Source: Sulfitobacter sp. LCG007
GTDB lineage: Bacteria; Pseudomonadota; Alphaproteobacteria; Rhodobacterales; Rhodobacteraceae
Length of the DNA: 64,000 nucleotides
Reading direction: 5' to 3'
Assembly (NCBI RefSeq): GCF_040801785.1
Contig: NZ_CP161805.1
Span: 2,170,001-2,234,000, forward strand
Shown here: in pieces, positions 26,578 to 37,287 of the stretch
Position numbering within the stretch: position 1 is the first letter of the stretch
Layout of the letters: every line of letters starts with the position of its first letter
Notes under the pieces: generated by a model
Seen by the model: only the letters and a program-made list of their open reading frames with translations
What the model was told of the DNA's origin: nothing
Databases searched by the model: none
Program-made: the position numbers and the translations under genes

Positions 26578-27801
26578 ATGCGCCTTCTGATTTCCTTCGC
26601 CGCCCTCTTTCTGTCCGTGATCCTTCTGCAGCTTTCGTCGGGCGGAGTCGGCCCGCTGGACGCGCTTTCCGGGCTGGCGCTCGATTTCTCGGCTCAGGCC
26701 ATCGGGTTGCTCGGCTCGGCTCATTTCCTGGGTTTCTTTCTCGGCTGCTGGTGGGCACCGCGCCTGATGGGCAGCGTGGGACATTCACGCGCCTTCGCCG
26801 CCTTCACCGCGACCGGCGCCATCGGTCTGATCGCGCATATGGTGGTCATCGACCCGATAGCCTGGGCCGTCATGCGTGTCGCCTCCGGACTGTGCGTCGC
26901 CGGCTGCTATACGGTGATCGAGGCCTGGCTCCAGTCCAAGGTCACCAACGAGACGCGCGGTCGGGCGATGGGGGTCTACCGGGTGGTCGACCTGACCGGA
27001 TCGCTTGCCGCACAGCTCATCATCGGCGTGCTCGAGCCGGCATCCTACATATCCTACAACCTGCTCGCCATCCTCTGCTGCGCCGCGCTGCTGCCGATCA
27101 CGCTCACCACGGCCAAGCAGCCCGACACGCCGGCGTCGCCGCGGCTGCGTCCCGGCCTTGCCGTGCGACGCTCGCCCCTGGCGGCCGCCGGTGTCATCGT
27201 GGCCGCCCTGTCGAGCGCCTCGTTCCGCATGATCGGTCCCCTTTACGGACGCGAGGTCGGCCTCTCCGCCGATCAGATCGCCTTTTTCCTGGCGGCCTTC
27301 GTCCTGGGCGGCGCGCTTGCCCAGTTCCCAGTGGGCGCGCTTGCCGACCGGTATGACCGGCGTTGGGTGCTGATCTGGCTTTCGGTCGCGGCCATCCTGA
27401 GTTCCGGGGTCACGATGGCATCAGCCGGCCTCGGGACAACCGGCGTCATGCTGAGCGCCGCTCTGTTCGGGGCCACGACCTTTCCGATCTACTCCGTCGC
27501 CGCTGCTCATGCCCATGATTTCGCCAGCGACGACGAAAGGGTCGAGCTTTCCGCCGCGCTGATGTTTCACTTCGCGCTCGGCGCCATCGCGGCACCCTAC
27601 CTCGCCTCCATCCTCATCGCCGGCTACGGTCCCGACGCCATGTTCGCGATGATCGCGGTCGGTCACGCCATCCTCGTGATCTTCGGCTTCACCCGGATGC
27701 AGGCCCGCCCCGCGCCAGAAAAGCGCACGCGCTATGTCTATGTGCCACGCACCTCCTTCCTGATCGGCGTCCTCACCAGGCTCAGCCGCGGCGGGAAGTA
27801 G
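26578..27801 (+). CDS. MFS transporter, YcaD-like
   Basis: 407 residues with twelve hydrophobic segments. The central repeat motifs [17 protein letters not shown] and [16 protein letters not shown] are the major facilitator loop signatures in both halves, and a [16 protein letters not shown] stretch is typical of the YcaD group. Substrate unknown. Separated from metG by 107 bases. Confidence 0.88.
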   Translation: MRLLISFAALFLSVILLQLSSGGVGPLDALSGLALDFSAQAIGLLGSAHFLGFFLGCWWAPRLMGSVGHSRAFAAFTATGAIGLIAHMVVIDPIAWAVMRVASGLCVAGCYTVIEAWLQSKVTNETRGRAMGVYRVVDLTGSLAAQLIIGVLEPASYISYNLLAILCCAALLPITLTTAKQPDTPASPRLRPGLAVRRSPLAAAGVIVAALSSASFRMIGPLYGREVGLSADQIAFFLAAFVLGGALAQFPVGALADRYDRRWVLIWLSVAAILSSGVTMASAGLGTTGVMLSAALFGATTFPIYSVAAAHAHDFASDDERVELSAALMFHFALGAIAAPYLASILIAGYGPDAMFAMIAVGHAILVIFGFTRMQARPAPEKRTRYVYVPRTSFLIGVLTRLSRGGK

Positions 27802-27908
27802 ACATCGCCTGCCTGCGCGCCGCCCGGCAAGCGGCATTTGCAAGTGGTCCTTGCGCAAAAGCTGCGCTAGACGAGGGCGAAACGAAACAAGTCCGCGAAG
27901 GTCCCCAG

Positions 27909-29624
27909 ATGGCACGTCACCTTATCACCTCTGCCATTCCCTACATCAACGGGATCAAGCATCTCGGCAACCTGGTGGGCAGCCAGCTTCCTGCCGATCT
28001 CTACGCGCGCTACCTGCGCGGTCGAGGTCACGAGGTGCTTTACCTCTGCGCCACCGACGAGCATGGCACCCCGGCCGAGCTTGCCGCTGCGAAGGCCGGA
28101 AAGCCGGTCGCCGATTACTGCGCCGAGATGCACGCGGTGCAGGCGGAACTTGCCCGCGGCTTCCGGCTTTCCTTCGACCATTTCGGCCGTTCCTCCAGCG
28201 CACAGAACCACGCGCTGACGCAGCATTTCGCGGGCAGGCTGGCCGATGCGGGTCTGATTGCGGAAGTCAGCGAGAAGCAGGTCTATTCCGTCGCGGACGG
28301 GCGCTTTCTGCCGGATCGCTACATCGAAGGCACCTGCCCCAACTGCGGCTATGACCGCGCACGCGGGGACCAGTGCGAGAACTGCACCAAGCAGCTCGAT
28401 CCCACCGACCTGATCGAGCCCCGTTCGGCGATTTCCGGCTCGACCGAGCTCGAGATCCGCGAAACCAAGCATCTCTATCTGCGCCAGTCTGCCCTGCGCG
28501 ACGACCTGGACGCCTGGATCGACAGCAAGTCGGACTGGCCGGTGCTCACCACCTCGATCGCGAAGAAATGGCTGCATGACGGCGAAGGGCTGCGCGACCG
28601 CGGCATCACGCGTGACCTCGACTGGGGCATCCCGGTCCGCAAGGGCGAAGAGGAGTGGCCCGGCATGGAGGGCAAGGTCTTCTATGTCTGGTTCGACGCG
28701 CCCATCGAATACATTGCCTGCGCCGGGGAATGGGCCGAGGCGAACGGTTTGCAGGCCGCGGACTGGGAACGCTGGTGGCGTACCGACAAAGGCGCGCAGG
28801 ACGTCCGCTACACGCAGTTCATGGGCAAGGACAATGTTCCTTTCCACACGCTCAGCTTCCCGGCCACGATCATTGGCTCGGGCGAACCGTGGAAGCTGGT
28901 CGATCATCTCAAGTCATTCAACTACCTGAACTACGATGGCGGCCAGTTCTCGACCAGCCAGGGGCGCGGCATCTTCATGGATCAGGCGCTCGAGATCCTG
29001 CCGGCGGATTACTGGCGGTGGTGGCTGCTGAGCCACGCGCCCGAGAACAGCGATTCCGAATTCACCTGGGAGAACTTCCAGGCGTCGGTGAACAAGGACC
29101 TCGCGGACGTGCTCGGCAATTTCGTCAGCCGGATCACCAAGTTCTGCCGCTCGAAGTTCGCGGAAGCCGTCCCGGCGGGCGGGGAATGGGGGCCGGAAGA
29201 AGAGGCGCTTGCGGCCGATCTGTCGATGCGCGTCTCGCGCTATGCGGATTTCATGGACGCGATGGAGGTGCGCAAGTCAGCCCAGGAACTGCGCGCGATC
29301 TGGGTTGCGGGCAACGAATATCTTCAGTCGGTTGCGCCCTGGTCCACGATCAAGACGTCGCCCGAAAAGGCCGCGATGCAGACGCGGCTGGGCCTGAACC
29401 TCGTGGCCCTCTACGCCTCCCTGTCAGAGCCGTTCATTCCCGATGCAGCGGATATCATACGCAGGGCGCTGCGGCTCGATACGCTGGCCTGGCCGGACGA
29501 CGTCGAGGCCGCTCTGAAAAAGCTGGCGGCCGGACATGCCTTCGACGTACCGGACGTCCTCTTTGCGAAGATCACCGATGATGACCGGGAGGAGTGGCAG
29601 ACCCGCTTCGCCGGTATCCGCTGA
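27909..29624 (+). CDS. metG: Methionine--tRNA ligase
   Basis: 571 residues. The class I HIGH motif is HLGN (H18) after PYINGIK. A zinc knuckle uses CPNCGY and CENC. The KMSKS loop reads FSTSQGRG instead of KMSKS. The [20 protein letters not shown] stretch is the family's anticodon-binding approach. No C-terminal tRNA-binding appendix is present. ATG 27909 follows GAAGG. Confidence 0.97.
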   Translation: MARHLITSAIPYINGIKHLGNLVGSQLPADLYARYLRGRGHEVLYLCATDEHGTPAELAAAKAGKPVADYCAEMHAVQAELARGFRLSFDHFGRSSSAQNHALTQHFAGRLADAGLIAEVSEKQVYSVADGRFLPDRYIEGTCPNCGYDRARGDQCENCTKQLDPTDLIEPRSAISGSTELEIRETKHLYLRQSALRDDLDAWIDSKSDWPVLTTSIAKKWLHDGEGLRDRGITRDLDWGIPVRKGEEEWPGMEGKVFYVWFDAPIEYIACAGEWAEANGLQAADWERWWRTDKGAQDVRYTQFMGKDNVPFHTLSFPATIIGSGEPWKLVDHLKSFNYLNYDGGQFSTSQGRGIFMDQALEILPADYWRWWLLSHAPENSDSEFTWENFQASVNKDLADVLGNFVSRITKFCRSKFAEAVPAGGEWGPEEEALAADLSMRVSRYADFMDAMEVRKSAQELRAIWVAGNEYLQSVAPWSTIKTSPEKAAMQTRLGLNLVALYASLSEPFIPDAADIIRRALRLDTLAWPDDVEAALKKLAAGHAFDVPDVLFAKITDDDREEWQTRFAGIR

Positions 29625-29652
29625 GCCGGCCACAGGCGGACCGCCATGAAAG

Positions 29653-29688
29653 GGCAGAGCCGGGAAGAAAGATCCTCCCGGCCCTGCC
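29653..29688. terminator. Hairpin between convergent metG and chemoreceptor genes
   Basis: A 13-base stem (29653-29665 with 29676-29688) has one A-C mismatch. The minus strand continues with CCTTTC and the plus strand has no T run. It probably serves as a convergent terminator. Confidence 0.6.
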
Positions 29689-29710
29689 GCTATTGTCCGC
29701 CGCGTGGGGG

Positions 29711-32293
29711 TCAGAAATCTTCCCATCCCCGCTGATCGGCGTCCTCGTCGATCTTGAGAGCCGCCGACCCTTGCGTCGCTCTGGCCACCGTCGCGGCAGA
29801 GGCTGCCGGCGACGACCGGTCCGTGCGGTCCGGCGTGCGCTCTGCCATGCTCGGCGTCGAGCCGTCCATGCGGAAGCGCGAGACCGCTGCGGCCAGTGCT
29901 TCCGATTCGGAGATAAGCGAATGGCTTGCTGCGGTCGTCTGCTCGAACATGGCCGCGTTCTGCTGCGTGACGTGATCGAGATCGTTCATGGCCGAGTTGA
30001 TCTCGTTCAGACCGCTCGACTGTTCCCGCGCCGATGCCGCGATGCCGGCCATCCGGTTCGAGATCTCCGACACCGACGTCACGATCGAACTCAGAGCCTT
30101 GCCCGTACGGTCCACGAGATCCACGCCATGCTGCACCTGGTCGGACGAGCTGTTGATCAGGGCGTTGATCTCGCGCGCGGCCTCAGAGGAACGCTGCGCA
30201 AGGGCACGGACTTCGGTTGCGACGACCGCGAAACCCCGACCGGCTTCGCCGGCGCGCGCGGCCTCGACGCCCGCATTGAGGGCCAGCAGGTTGGTCTGGA
30301 AGGCGATATCGTCGATGACGGTCGTGATCTTCGAGATCTCGACCGAGGAGTTGCGGATACCGTCCATCGCCTTCACCGCATCACGCGCGATCTCGCCCCC
30401 GGTTTCCGCATTGATCTTCGCTTCTGCGGACATCTTGCTGGCCTCGTCGGCTCCCCCCGCGGCCGAGCGCACGGAACGGGTGAGCTGGTCCAGGGCTGCC
30501 GCGGTCTGCTCGAGCGTGGCCGCCTGCTTTTCGGTCCGACGCGACAGGTCGTCCGCAGCGCTGGTGATCTCATCTGATTCGCGGCGGATTGACTCGGCGT
30601 TGCTGACGACGCTGCTCATGGCCGTGCGCAATTCGGACAACGCAGCATTGAAGTTGCCTCTGAGCGTCTCGTATTCCGGCGAGAACTCGGAGTCGATCGA
30701 GCAGGCGAGATTGCCCTCCGCCAGCTTGGTGAGCGCGGTGCTGAGCGAGTCCACCACGAGGTGCTGGCTCTTTGACTTCGCCTCGTTCTCGAGTTGCGTG
30801 CGCCGCATGGTTTGCGAGGCCTCGGTCACATCGGTCCCGAGGAAGATCACGCGTTCCACAGAACCTTCCACGCCCTTCACCGCGGTGAACCCCCCTTCGA
30901 CGACCAGCGCGGTTTGTCCGTCCGCGTGCAGTATTCCGAACCGGCCGTGCAGAGGTTCACCGGCCAGCACTGCCCGCGCGACACTGGGGTCCGGCGCGCC
31001 ACCTTCCTCGGGCCTGAACATCTCGGCGAGCGCCTGCCGCGACAGCGCGTCCTGCGAATGACCGGTAAGGGAGAGAAGATTGCGGTTGGCCATAGCCACC
31101 CTGCCGTCCGGCCGGAACTCGATCTTCAGCTGGTTCTGGTCAATTGACGCCAGCAGCGCCCCGTTCATATGTTCCTCGGTTCGATCGCTCAGCTCGACGA
31201 CAGCGCCGATCGACTTGCCCTGCTCGTCGAAGGCCACGCTCAGGCTCACGGCCATAACCATGTCCCCGATCTGCGCCATCTGCGTCAACGGAAGCGCGCT
31301 GACATCGCCACCAAGCATCGCACCCGCCGGCTTTGACACAGGCTTGAAGTCAGACAGCATGGCACCGACTGGATTGGACGGATCCAGTCCTGGCCAGGCC
31401 TTTGCAAGACCGGCAGACGCCGACTCAAGCAATGCCACACTGGCGGGGTTGGCGTAGATCACCTTCAGCCCCTCGTCGACCATCATCATCGCCGCTGTGG
31501 ATCCGTTGAAGGCAGACCCCTTGAAGGCCGCTTCGAGCTGCGCATCCTTTGCGTCGGCCAGATCGATGCGGAAACGGTCCAGACCGCGAGCAAGCTTGCC
31601 CACCTCGTCCCCGCGCCTCGTGTAGGGCACATCGAAATCGAAATCGCCCGAGGCAACACGCTTCATCGCCCCTTCGACACGCAGCAGCGGCTGGGACATG
31701 TAGTTCCTCAGGAAAATCGCCGACACAATGGCGGCGATCGCCGTCACACCGAAGGCGGCGAGCAGCATCGTCCTGAGGGTCGCGGCGACACTTTCCATCT
31801 GCGCTTCGTCCGTCCACTCCGTCGCGACAGCACCAATTACCTCGTTGTTCTGTCCGAAGAATACAGGATCGGCCACACGCATGCCGTCGGGAGATACCGT
31901 GCGTTCCCCGGAAGCCATCGCATTTCTGGCAACTGCAAGCAGGCTTTCAGACAGGCTGTTATCGCCGGTTTCGGAATAGATTGCGCTGCCGTCCGCGCCG
32001 ATGACCACGCCGCCGACGCTGTCGGGCCTGGCGGCGCGCATGGCTTCACCCACGATATCGTCGAGCGTGTCGGTCTTGCCGAACTTGACCGCGCCGCCCA
32101 GCTGCTTGCCCAGAAGCGACGTGATCTCGTCCGCGCGATCCGCGATGATTGCATGCGACATCTGCTTGAACGATCGCGTCTCGAGGAACACGATCGTCGC
32201 AACGACCGTCCCGATGCAGACCACCACCATCGATGCGCATTTGAAAAACAGGCTGTTGAACGGGTTGCTCCGGCCTTCGCGGGTATCTGCCAT
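29711..32293 (-). CDS. Methyl-accepting chemotaxis protein with C-terminal docking pentapeptide
   Basis: 860 residues. TM1 lies near residues 18-40, a periplasmic sensor region follows, then TM2 and HAMP ([20 protein letters not shown]). Two PAS-like regions (one includes [18 protein letters not shown]) precede a second HAMP-like stretch and the signalling hairpin ([20 protein letters not shown]). The last five residues are GWEDF, a CheR/CheB tether like GWEEF and NWETF. ATG 32293 follows AGAGGC. No che genes are adjacent, so it is an orphan receptor. The substrate is unknown. Confidence 0.93.
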   Translation of the reverse strand: MADTREGRSNPFNSLFFKCASMVVVCIGTVVATIVFLETRSFKQMSHAIIADRADEITSLLGKQLGGAVKFGKTDTLDDIVGEAMRAARPDSVGGVVIGADGSAIYSETGDNSLSESLLAVARNAMASGERTVSPDGMRVADPVFFGQNNEVIGAVATEWTDEAQMESVAATLRTMLLAAFGVTAIAAIVSAIFLRNYMSQPLLRVEGAMKRVASGDFDFDVPYTRRGDEVGKLARGLDRFRIDLADAKDAQLEAAFKGSAFNGSTAAMMMVDEGLKVIYANPASVALLESASAGLAKAWPGLDPSNPVGAMLSDFKPVSKPAGAMLGGDVSALPLTQMAQIGDMVMAVSLSVAFDEQGKSIGAVVELSDRTEEHMNGALLASIDQNQLKIEFRPDGRVAMANRNLLSLTGHSQDALSRQALAEMFRPEEGGAPDPSVARAVLAGEPLHGRFGILHADGQTALVVEGGFTAVKGVEGSVERVIFLGTDVTEASQTMRRTQLENEAKSKSQHLVVDSLSTALTKLAEGNLACSIDSEFSPEYETLRGNFNAALSELRTAMSSVVSNAESIRRESDEITSAADDLSRRTEKQAATLEQTAAALDQLTRSVRSAAGGADEASKMSAEAKINAETGGEIARDAVKAMDGIRNSSVEISKITTVIDDIAFQTNLLALNAGVEAARAGEAGRGFAVVATEVRALAQRSSEAAREINALINSSSDQVQHGVDLVDRTGKALSSIVTSVSEISNRMAGIAASAREQSSGLNEINSAMNDLDHVTQQNAAMFEQTTAASHSLISESEALAAAVSRFRMDGSTPSMAERTPDRTDRSSPAASAATVARATQGSAALKIDEDADQRGWEDF

Positions 32294-32461
32294 TTTCGAT
32301 TTGCCTCTGAGCGTAGAAGGTAAGTCCGGGACATGAGTTGCGCCCGACCAATTGGCGCAGCAGTAGCGCCAAGGTCTTACGGCGGGCTTAACGGGACCAG
32401 TTTGAACGTTTTTTGCCGCCCATGGCGCTGATAGTCGGGACGAAAGGCCTTGCCGGAGAGC

Positions 32462-32546
32462 TGGTACGGGCGGTGGGACTCGAACCCACACGGCACAAGG
32501 CCTTCGGATTTTAAGTCCGATATGTCTACCATTCCATCACGCCCGC
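32462..32546 (-). tRNA. tRNA-Leu (UAA)
   Basis: The minus strand folds into an 85-base cloverleaf. The acceptor GCGGGCG pairs with CGCCCGU (one G-U), the anticodon loop is CUUAAAA (anticodon UAA), the variable arm is long as expected for leucine, the T loop contains GGUUCGAGUCC, and CCA is encoded at 32462-32464. Confidence 0.95.
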
Positions 32547-32605
32547 ACGCCCCTTCGATAGGTGCAGCGCGCCGTCCGTTCAAGTCTGGATGCGGCTCGT
32601 GCCCC

Positions 32606-33166
32606 TCAGATGTCCTTGCCGTCAGGAGCCAGCGGACCGCCATTCGACAGCAGCGTCCGCTCGGAAAGCCAGGGGTTGTTTCGCAGCGCGGCCTGAAGCT
32701 GCGCCCGCGCCTCGGGAATGCGTCCGAGATGCATCAGGGTCAGCGCACGTCCCGATTGCGCGCCCACATGGGACGGTGACAGGTCGAGCGTCCGGTCAAG
32801 ATCGACGAGCGCGGCGCCATAGTCCTCGCGCAGGAAGCTGATGAAGGCACGCTGGTTGTAGCCCTCGGCATAGTCGGGACAGTAGGCCGCGAGGCGGTCG
32901 AAATCCTCGTAGGCGCCGACGTAGTCATAGCTGTTGCGCCTTGCGAGACCGCGGTCGAGAACCTCCTGCGCGGCCTGGTCCGGCGCGGTCAGCCAGACCT
33001 CCCACATGCGCCCTGCAATCTCGCGCCCTGCCGCTTCGTCCGCCGCCGCGCGCGCCTGCGCGATGAGCGTGTCCAGCTCCGACGAGCGGTCCGAAGGCGA
33101 CGGACAGTCACCTGCGGAGGAGGACGCGGCGAGGATCAGGGCAAGGAAGGCTGAAATGACTCTCAT
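32606..33166 (-). CDS. Exported TPR protein
   Basis: 186 residues. A signal peptide (MRVISAFLALILAASSSAG) is followed by about three TPR-like helical pairs (YDYVGAYEDFDRLAAYCPDYAEGYNQRAF, DYGAALVDLDRTLDLSPSH, GRIPEARAQLQAALRNNP). It probably scaffolds periplasmic proteins. It lies between tRNA-Leu and putR. Confidence 0.82.
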   Translation of the reverse strand: MRVISAFLALILAASSSAGDCPSPSDRSSELDTLIAQARAAADEAAGREIAGRMWEVWLTAPDQAAQEVLDRGLARRNSYDYVGAYEDFDRLAAYCPDYAEGYNQRAFISFLREDYGAALVDLDRTLDLSPSHVGAQSGRALTLMHLGRIPEARAQLQAALRNNPWLSERTLLSNGGPLAPDGKDI

Positions 33167-33196
33167 GCAGCGATCTTGGCCTCGCGCGCTGATCCG

Positions 33197-33694
33197 TCAA
33201 GCCGTCTCGGCCAGGACCGTCTCCTTGACGGCCTCCATCGCGACAAATGTGGACGTCCCCGCGACATGCGGCAAGGCCGAGATCGTCTCGCCGAGAATCC
33301 GGCGGTAATCGTTCATGTCGCGCGTCCGCACCTTCAGCAGATAGTCGAAGTTTCCCGCGATCATATGGGCTTGCTCGATCTCGGGTACTTTTGCCACGGC
33401 CTGGTTGAAAGCCCTGAGCGCGGCCTCTCTGGTGTCGCTCAGGCGAACCTCGACGAAAGCGACGTGATCGAGCCCGAGCCGGATGGGATCGAGCAGCGCG
33501 CGATACCCCAGTATCACCCCGGTCTCCTCGAGGCGGCGCAGGCGGGCCTGCGTCGGCGACTTGGAGAGACCGACGCGCCGCGCGAGCTCGGTCACGCTGA
33601 TACGCCCGTCCTCGGCCAGCACGGAAAGAATCCTGCGGTCCATGCGATCGATGTCGACCCGTTCACTTGAAGCGTGCACTGCCATGATTTCCAT
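33197..33694 (-). CDS. putR: Lrp/AsnC-family activator of proline catabolism
   Basis: 165 residues. An N-terminal helix-turn-helix (DRRILSVLAEDGRISVTELARRVGLSKSPTQARLRRLEETG) is followed by an AsnC ligand domain (HVAFVEVRLSD). It is divergent from putA over 87 bases, the standard PutR arrangement in Rhodobacteraceae and related groups, in which it activates putA with proline. ATG 33694 or 33685 could start it. Confidence 0.9.
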   Translation of the reverse strand: MEIMAVHASSERVDIDRMDRRILSVLAEDGRISVTELARRVGLSKSPTQARLRRLEETGVILGYRALLDPIRLGLDHVAFVEVRLSDTREAALRAFNQAVAKVPEIEQAHMIAGNFDYLLKVRTRDMNDYRRILGETISALPHVAGTSTFVAMEAVKETVLAETA

Positions 33695-33781
33695 TCATTT
33701 GACCTGCCAGATGGGCTTACTCGGGAATTATGACTGCCGGACACCTTGTATGCTAGGACAATTCATGCCCGGAGCACACCC

Positions 33782-36700
33782 ATGAAAAGCGATGCCACTG
33801 ACCTGCGCCACCGGATCGACGCGCGAACCTATGCCGATCCCGACCACGTGCTTGGCGAACTGATCGCTTCGGCGGATCTGTCCGAAGTGCAGCGGCGCGA
33901 GATCTGCGAGAGCGCGGCACGGCTGGTGCGACAGATCCGGTCCAGTACCGCGCCCGGCATGATGGAGGTATTCCTTGCCGAATACGGCCTTTCGACCGAC
34001 GAGGGCGTGGCGCTGATGTGCCTTGCCGAGGCGCTTCTGCGGGTGCCGGACGCCGATACGATCGACGCGCTGATCGAGGACAAGATCGCGCCGTCGGACT
34101 GGGGCCGCCACCTTGGACAGTCGACCTCGAGCCTCGTCAATGCCTCGACATGGGCGCTCATGCTGACGGGGCGCGTGCTCGATGACGACCAGCCCGGGCC
34201 CGTGCGTCATCTGCGGGCGGCGATCAAGCGTCTGGGCGAGCCGGTGATCCGCACCGCCGTGAGCCGGGCGATGAAGGAAATGGGGCGTCAATTCGTGCTG
34301 GGCGAGAACATCAACGCCGCGATGGAGCGGGCGAAGGGAATGGAGAAGAACGGCTTCACCTACTCCTACGACATGCTCGGGGAAGCCGCGCGGACCGAGG
34401 CGGACGCAAAGCGCTATCACCTCAGCTATTCGCAGGCCATCTCGGCCATCGCGACCGCCTGCACGTCCGATGACATTCGCCGCAACCCGGGCATTTCCGT
34501 CAAGCTGTCCGCGCTCCATCCGCGCTATGAGGTTGCACAGGCGGGTGCCGTCATGACCGACCTCGTGCCCCGGCTCCGGGCGCTGGCTCTTCTGGCGAAA
34601 TCCGCCGGCATGGGGCTCAACGTCGACGCGGAAGAGGCCAACCGTATGGCGCTTTCGCTCGAGGTGATCGACGCCGTCATGTCCGAGCCCGCGCTGACGG
34701 GATGGGACGGTTTCGGAATCGTGGTGCAGGCCTACAGCCCCCGCGCCGGCACGGTCATCAACGCGCTCCATGAAATGGCGGCGAGGCACGACCGGCGCAT
34801 CATGGTGCGGCTCGTCAAGGGCGCCTACTGGGATACCGAGATCAAGCGCGCGCAGGTTGCCGGTGTCGAGGGCTTTCCGGTCTATACGCAGAAGGCAGCG
34901 ACGGATGTGTCCTACATCTGCAATGCGCGGACGCTGCTGGGCATGACGGACCGCATCTACCCGCAATTCGCCACGCATAACGCCCATACCGTCGCGGCGA
35001 TCCTGAACATGGCGGCCGATCCCGAAGCCTTCGAGTTCCAGCGTCTCCACGGAATGGGCGAAACGCTTCACAACATCGTCCTGCGCGAGAACGGGACGCG
35101 CTGCAGGATCTATGCGCCGGTCGGCGCGCATCGCGACCTGCTCGCCTATCTCGTGCGCCGCCTGCTGGAGAACGGCGCGAATTCGAGCTTCGTCAACCAG
35201 ATTGTGGATGAAGGCATTGCCCCCGAGGACGTCGCGGCCGATCCCTTCGCGGCACTCGCCTCGCCTGCCCCCCACATCCCGCGCGGTCCGGAATTGTTCC
35301 TTCCGTCCCGGGTGAATGCACGGGGCTTCGATCTGGCGCATAGCCAGACGCTCGATGCCATCGAAGCCGCCCGTGCGCGTTTCGCGGATCATGAATGGCA
35401 CGCCACGCCGCTTTTGGCAGACGGTGCTTCGAACGGCCAGACGCCGCAGGCGGTCTCGAATCCCGCTGACGGCTCCGACCGGCCCGGCACGGTCGTGGCC
35501 GCGACCGCGCCGGATGTCGAGGCCGCGCTCACCGCCGCGCGGCCCTGGGATGCGCCGCTCGACCACCGCCAGGCCGTTCTGGTGAAAGCCAGCGATCTGC
35601 TCGAAGAGCATTTCGGAGAGATCTTCGCGCTCCTCGCCAGAGAGGCCGGCAAGGGCTTGCCCGACTGCGTCGCCGAATTGCGCGAGGCCGTCGACTTCCT
35701 GCGCTACTATGCTACCCAGGCGACCGCCGCCCCGCCGGCCGGCATTTTCACCTGCATCTCGCCCTGGAACTTCCCGCTTGCCATCTTCTGCGGTCAGGTC
35801 AGCGCGGCCCTCGCGGCGGGGAATGCGGTTCTTGCCAAGCCCGCCGAACAGACGCCGCTGATCGCTCATCTCGCCGTGCGTCTCATGCACGAGGCCGGCG
35901 TGCCCCGTGACGCGCTTCAGCTGCTGCCCGGTGGCGCCGAGGTGGGCGCCCTGCTGACGTCCGACCCGCGGGTGAACGGGGTCGCCTTCACAGGCTCGAC
36001 CGCCACGGCCCAGCGGATCCGGAAGGCGATGGCCGAACACTGCGCGCCGGGAACGCCTCTCATCGCCGAGACGGGCGGACTGAATGCCATGATCGTGGAC
36101 AGCACCGCATTGCCCGAGCAGGCGGTCCAGTCGGTCATAGAAAGCGCCTTCCAGTCAGCCGGTCAGCGCTGTTCGGCCCTTCGCTGCCTCTATGTGCAGG
36201 AGGATATCGCGCCGGAATTCCGGAAGATGCTGGTGGGAGCGATGAACACGCTGCGGATGGGCAATCCCTGGGACCTGTCGACCGACGTCGGCCCGGTGAT
36301 CGACGCCGAGGCCCATGCCACGATCGCCGCGCATGTCGACAGCGCACGCGCCGAAGGCCGGGTGCTGGCCGAACTGGATGCGCCGACCTCCGGCACCTTC
36401 ATCGCGCCCACACTGATCCGCGTGGAAGGGATCGCCGATCTCGAGCGCGAGATCTTCGGGCCGGTTCTGCATATCGCCACCTTCAGGTCCGGCGATCTCG
36501 ACAGGGTCATCGACGCGATCAATGGCACCGGCTACGGGCTGACCTTCGGACTGCACACGCGCATCGACGACCGGGTCCAGCATGTGTCCGAGCGCATCGA
36601 GGCGGGGAACGTCTACGTCAACCGCAATCAGATCGGCGCCATCGTCGGCTCGCAGCCCTTCGGCGGCGAGGGCCTGTCGGGCACCGGACCGAAGGCCGGC

Positions 36701-37201
36701 GGACCGAATTACCTGCCGCGCTTCGCCGAACCGGACCGCGCGCAGGTGGATACCGACTGGGAAGGCCCGCAGGACAGCCTTCCAGACCTGCCGCGCCCCA
36801 CCCCTCAGCCACTCGTCTCGCTGAGCCTGCCCGGGCCGACGGGGGAATCGAACCGGCTTGGCACCCTGCCCCGCCCAGCCCTGCTTTGCATGGGACCCGG
36901 CGCCCAGGCGGCGGCCCGACAGGCCCGCGCGATCCGGGCGCTTGGCGGGGTGGCGCTGGAAGCGACGGGCCGGATCGACCCCGTGACGCTTGAGCACGGT
37001 CCCGGCTACGGCGGTGTGCTCTGGTGGGGCGACGACGCCACAGGGCGCGCCATCGAGCAGGCGCTGGCCCGGCGCAGGGGCCCCATCGTACCGCTGATCC
37101 CGGGACTTCCCGAAACCGCGCGGGTCCGGGCCGAGCGTCATCTGTGCGTCGACACCACCGCCTCGGGGGGCAACGCGGCCCTGCTTGGCGCAGCCACCTG
37201 A
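33782..37201 (+). CDS. putA: Bifunctional proline dehydrogenase/L-glutamate gamma-semialdehyde dehydrogenase
   Basis: 1139 residues. The proline dehydrogenase barrel (residues about 60-490) includes YSYDMLGEAARTEADA, NPGISVKLSALHPRY and RLVKGAYWD. The aldehyde dehydrogenase half includes ISPWNFPLAIF, catalytic Glu in AETGGLNAMIVD and Cys in SAGQRCSALRC. A C-terminal extension of about 150 residues follows. The N-terminus lacks the ribbon-helix-helix DNA-binding domain of enteric PutA, which fits control by PutR. It oxidises proline to glutamate. Confidence 0.96.
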   Translation: MKSDATDLRHRIDARTYADPDHVLGELIASADLSEVQRREICESAARLVRQIRSSTAPGMMEVFLAEYGLSTDEGVALMCLAEALLRVPDADTIDALIEDKIAPSDWGRHLGQSTSSLVNASTWALMLTGRVLDDDQPGPVRHLRAAIKRLGEPVIRTAVSRAMKEMGRQFVLGENINAAMERAKGMEKNGFTYSYDMLGEAARTEADAKRYHLSYSQAISAIATACTSDDIRRNPGISVKLSALHPRYEVAQAGAVMTDLVPRLRALALLAKSAGMGLNVDAEEANRMALSLEVIDAVMSEPALTGWDGFGIVVQAYSPRAGTVINALHEMAARHDRRIMVRLVKGAYWDTEIKRAQVAGVEGFPVYTQKAATDVSYICNARTLLGMTDRIYPQFATHNAHTVAAILNMAADPEAFEFQRLHGMGETLHNIVLRENGTRCRIYAPVGAHRDLLAYLVRRLLENGANSSFVNQIVDEGIAPEDVAADPFAALASPAPHIPRGPELFLPSRVNARGFDLAHSQTLDAIEAARARFADHEWHATPLLADGASNGQTPQAVSNPADGSDRPGTVVAATAPDVEAALTAARPWDAPLDHRQAVLVKASDLLEEHFGEIFALLAREAGKGLPDCVAELREAVDFLRYYATQATAAPPAGIFTCISPWNFPLAIFCGQVSAALAAGNAVLAKPAEQTPLIAHLAVRLMHEAGVPRDALQLLPGGAEVGALLTSDPRVNGVAFTGSTATAQRIRKAMAEHCAPGTPLIAETGGLNAMIVDSTALPEQAVQSVIESAFQSAGQRCSALRCLYVQEDIAPEFRKMLVGAMNTLRMGNPWDLSTDVGPVIDAEAHATIAAHVDSARAEGRVLAELDAPTSGTFIAPTLIRVEGIADLEREIFGPVLHIATFRSGDLDRVIDAINGTGYGLTFGLHTRIDDRVQHVSERIEAGNVYVNRNQIGAIVGSQPFGGEGLSGTGPKAGGPNYLPRFAEPDRAQVDTDWEGPQDSLPDLPRPTPQPLVSLSLPGPTGESNRLGTLPRPALLCMGPGAQAAARQARAIRALGGVALEATGRIDPVTLEHGPGYGGVLWWGDDATGRAIEQALARRRGPIVPLIPGLPETARVRAERHLCVDTTASGGNAALLGAAT

Positions 37202-37209
37202 CATGGACC

Positions 37210-37243
37210 GGGGCGGCGGGCGCGGGGAAGCCCGCGCCGCCCC
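37210..37243. terminator. GC hairpin after putA
   Basis: GGGGCGGC at 37210 pairs with the GCCGCCCC ending at 37243, continued by GCGGG/CCCGC with a small bulge. It is followed only by TTCCC, so its strength is uncertain. Confidence 0.5.
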
Positions 37244-37287
37244 TTCCCGCGCTTGACCCGGGGCGCGCGATGGCGGAGCGTGCGCCC

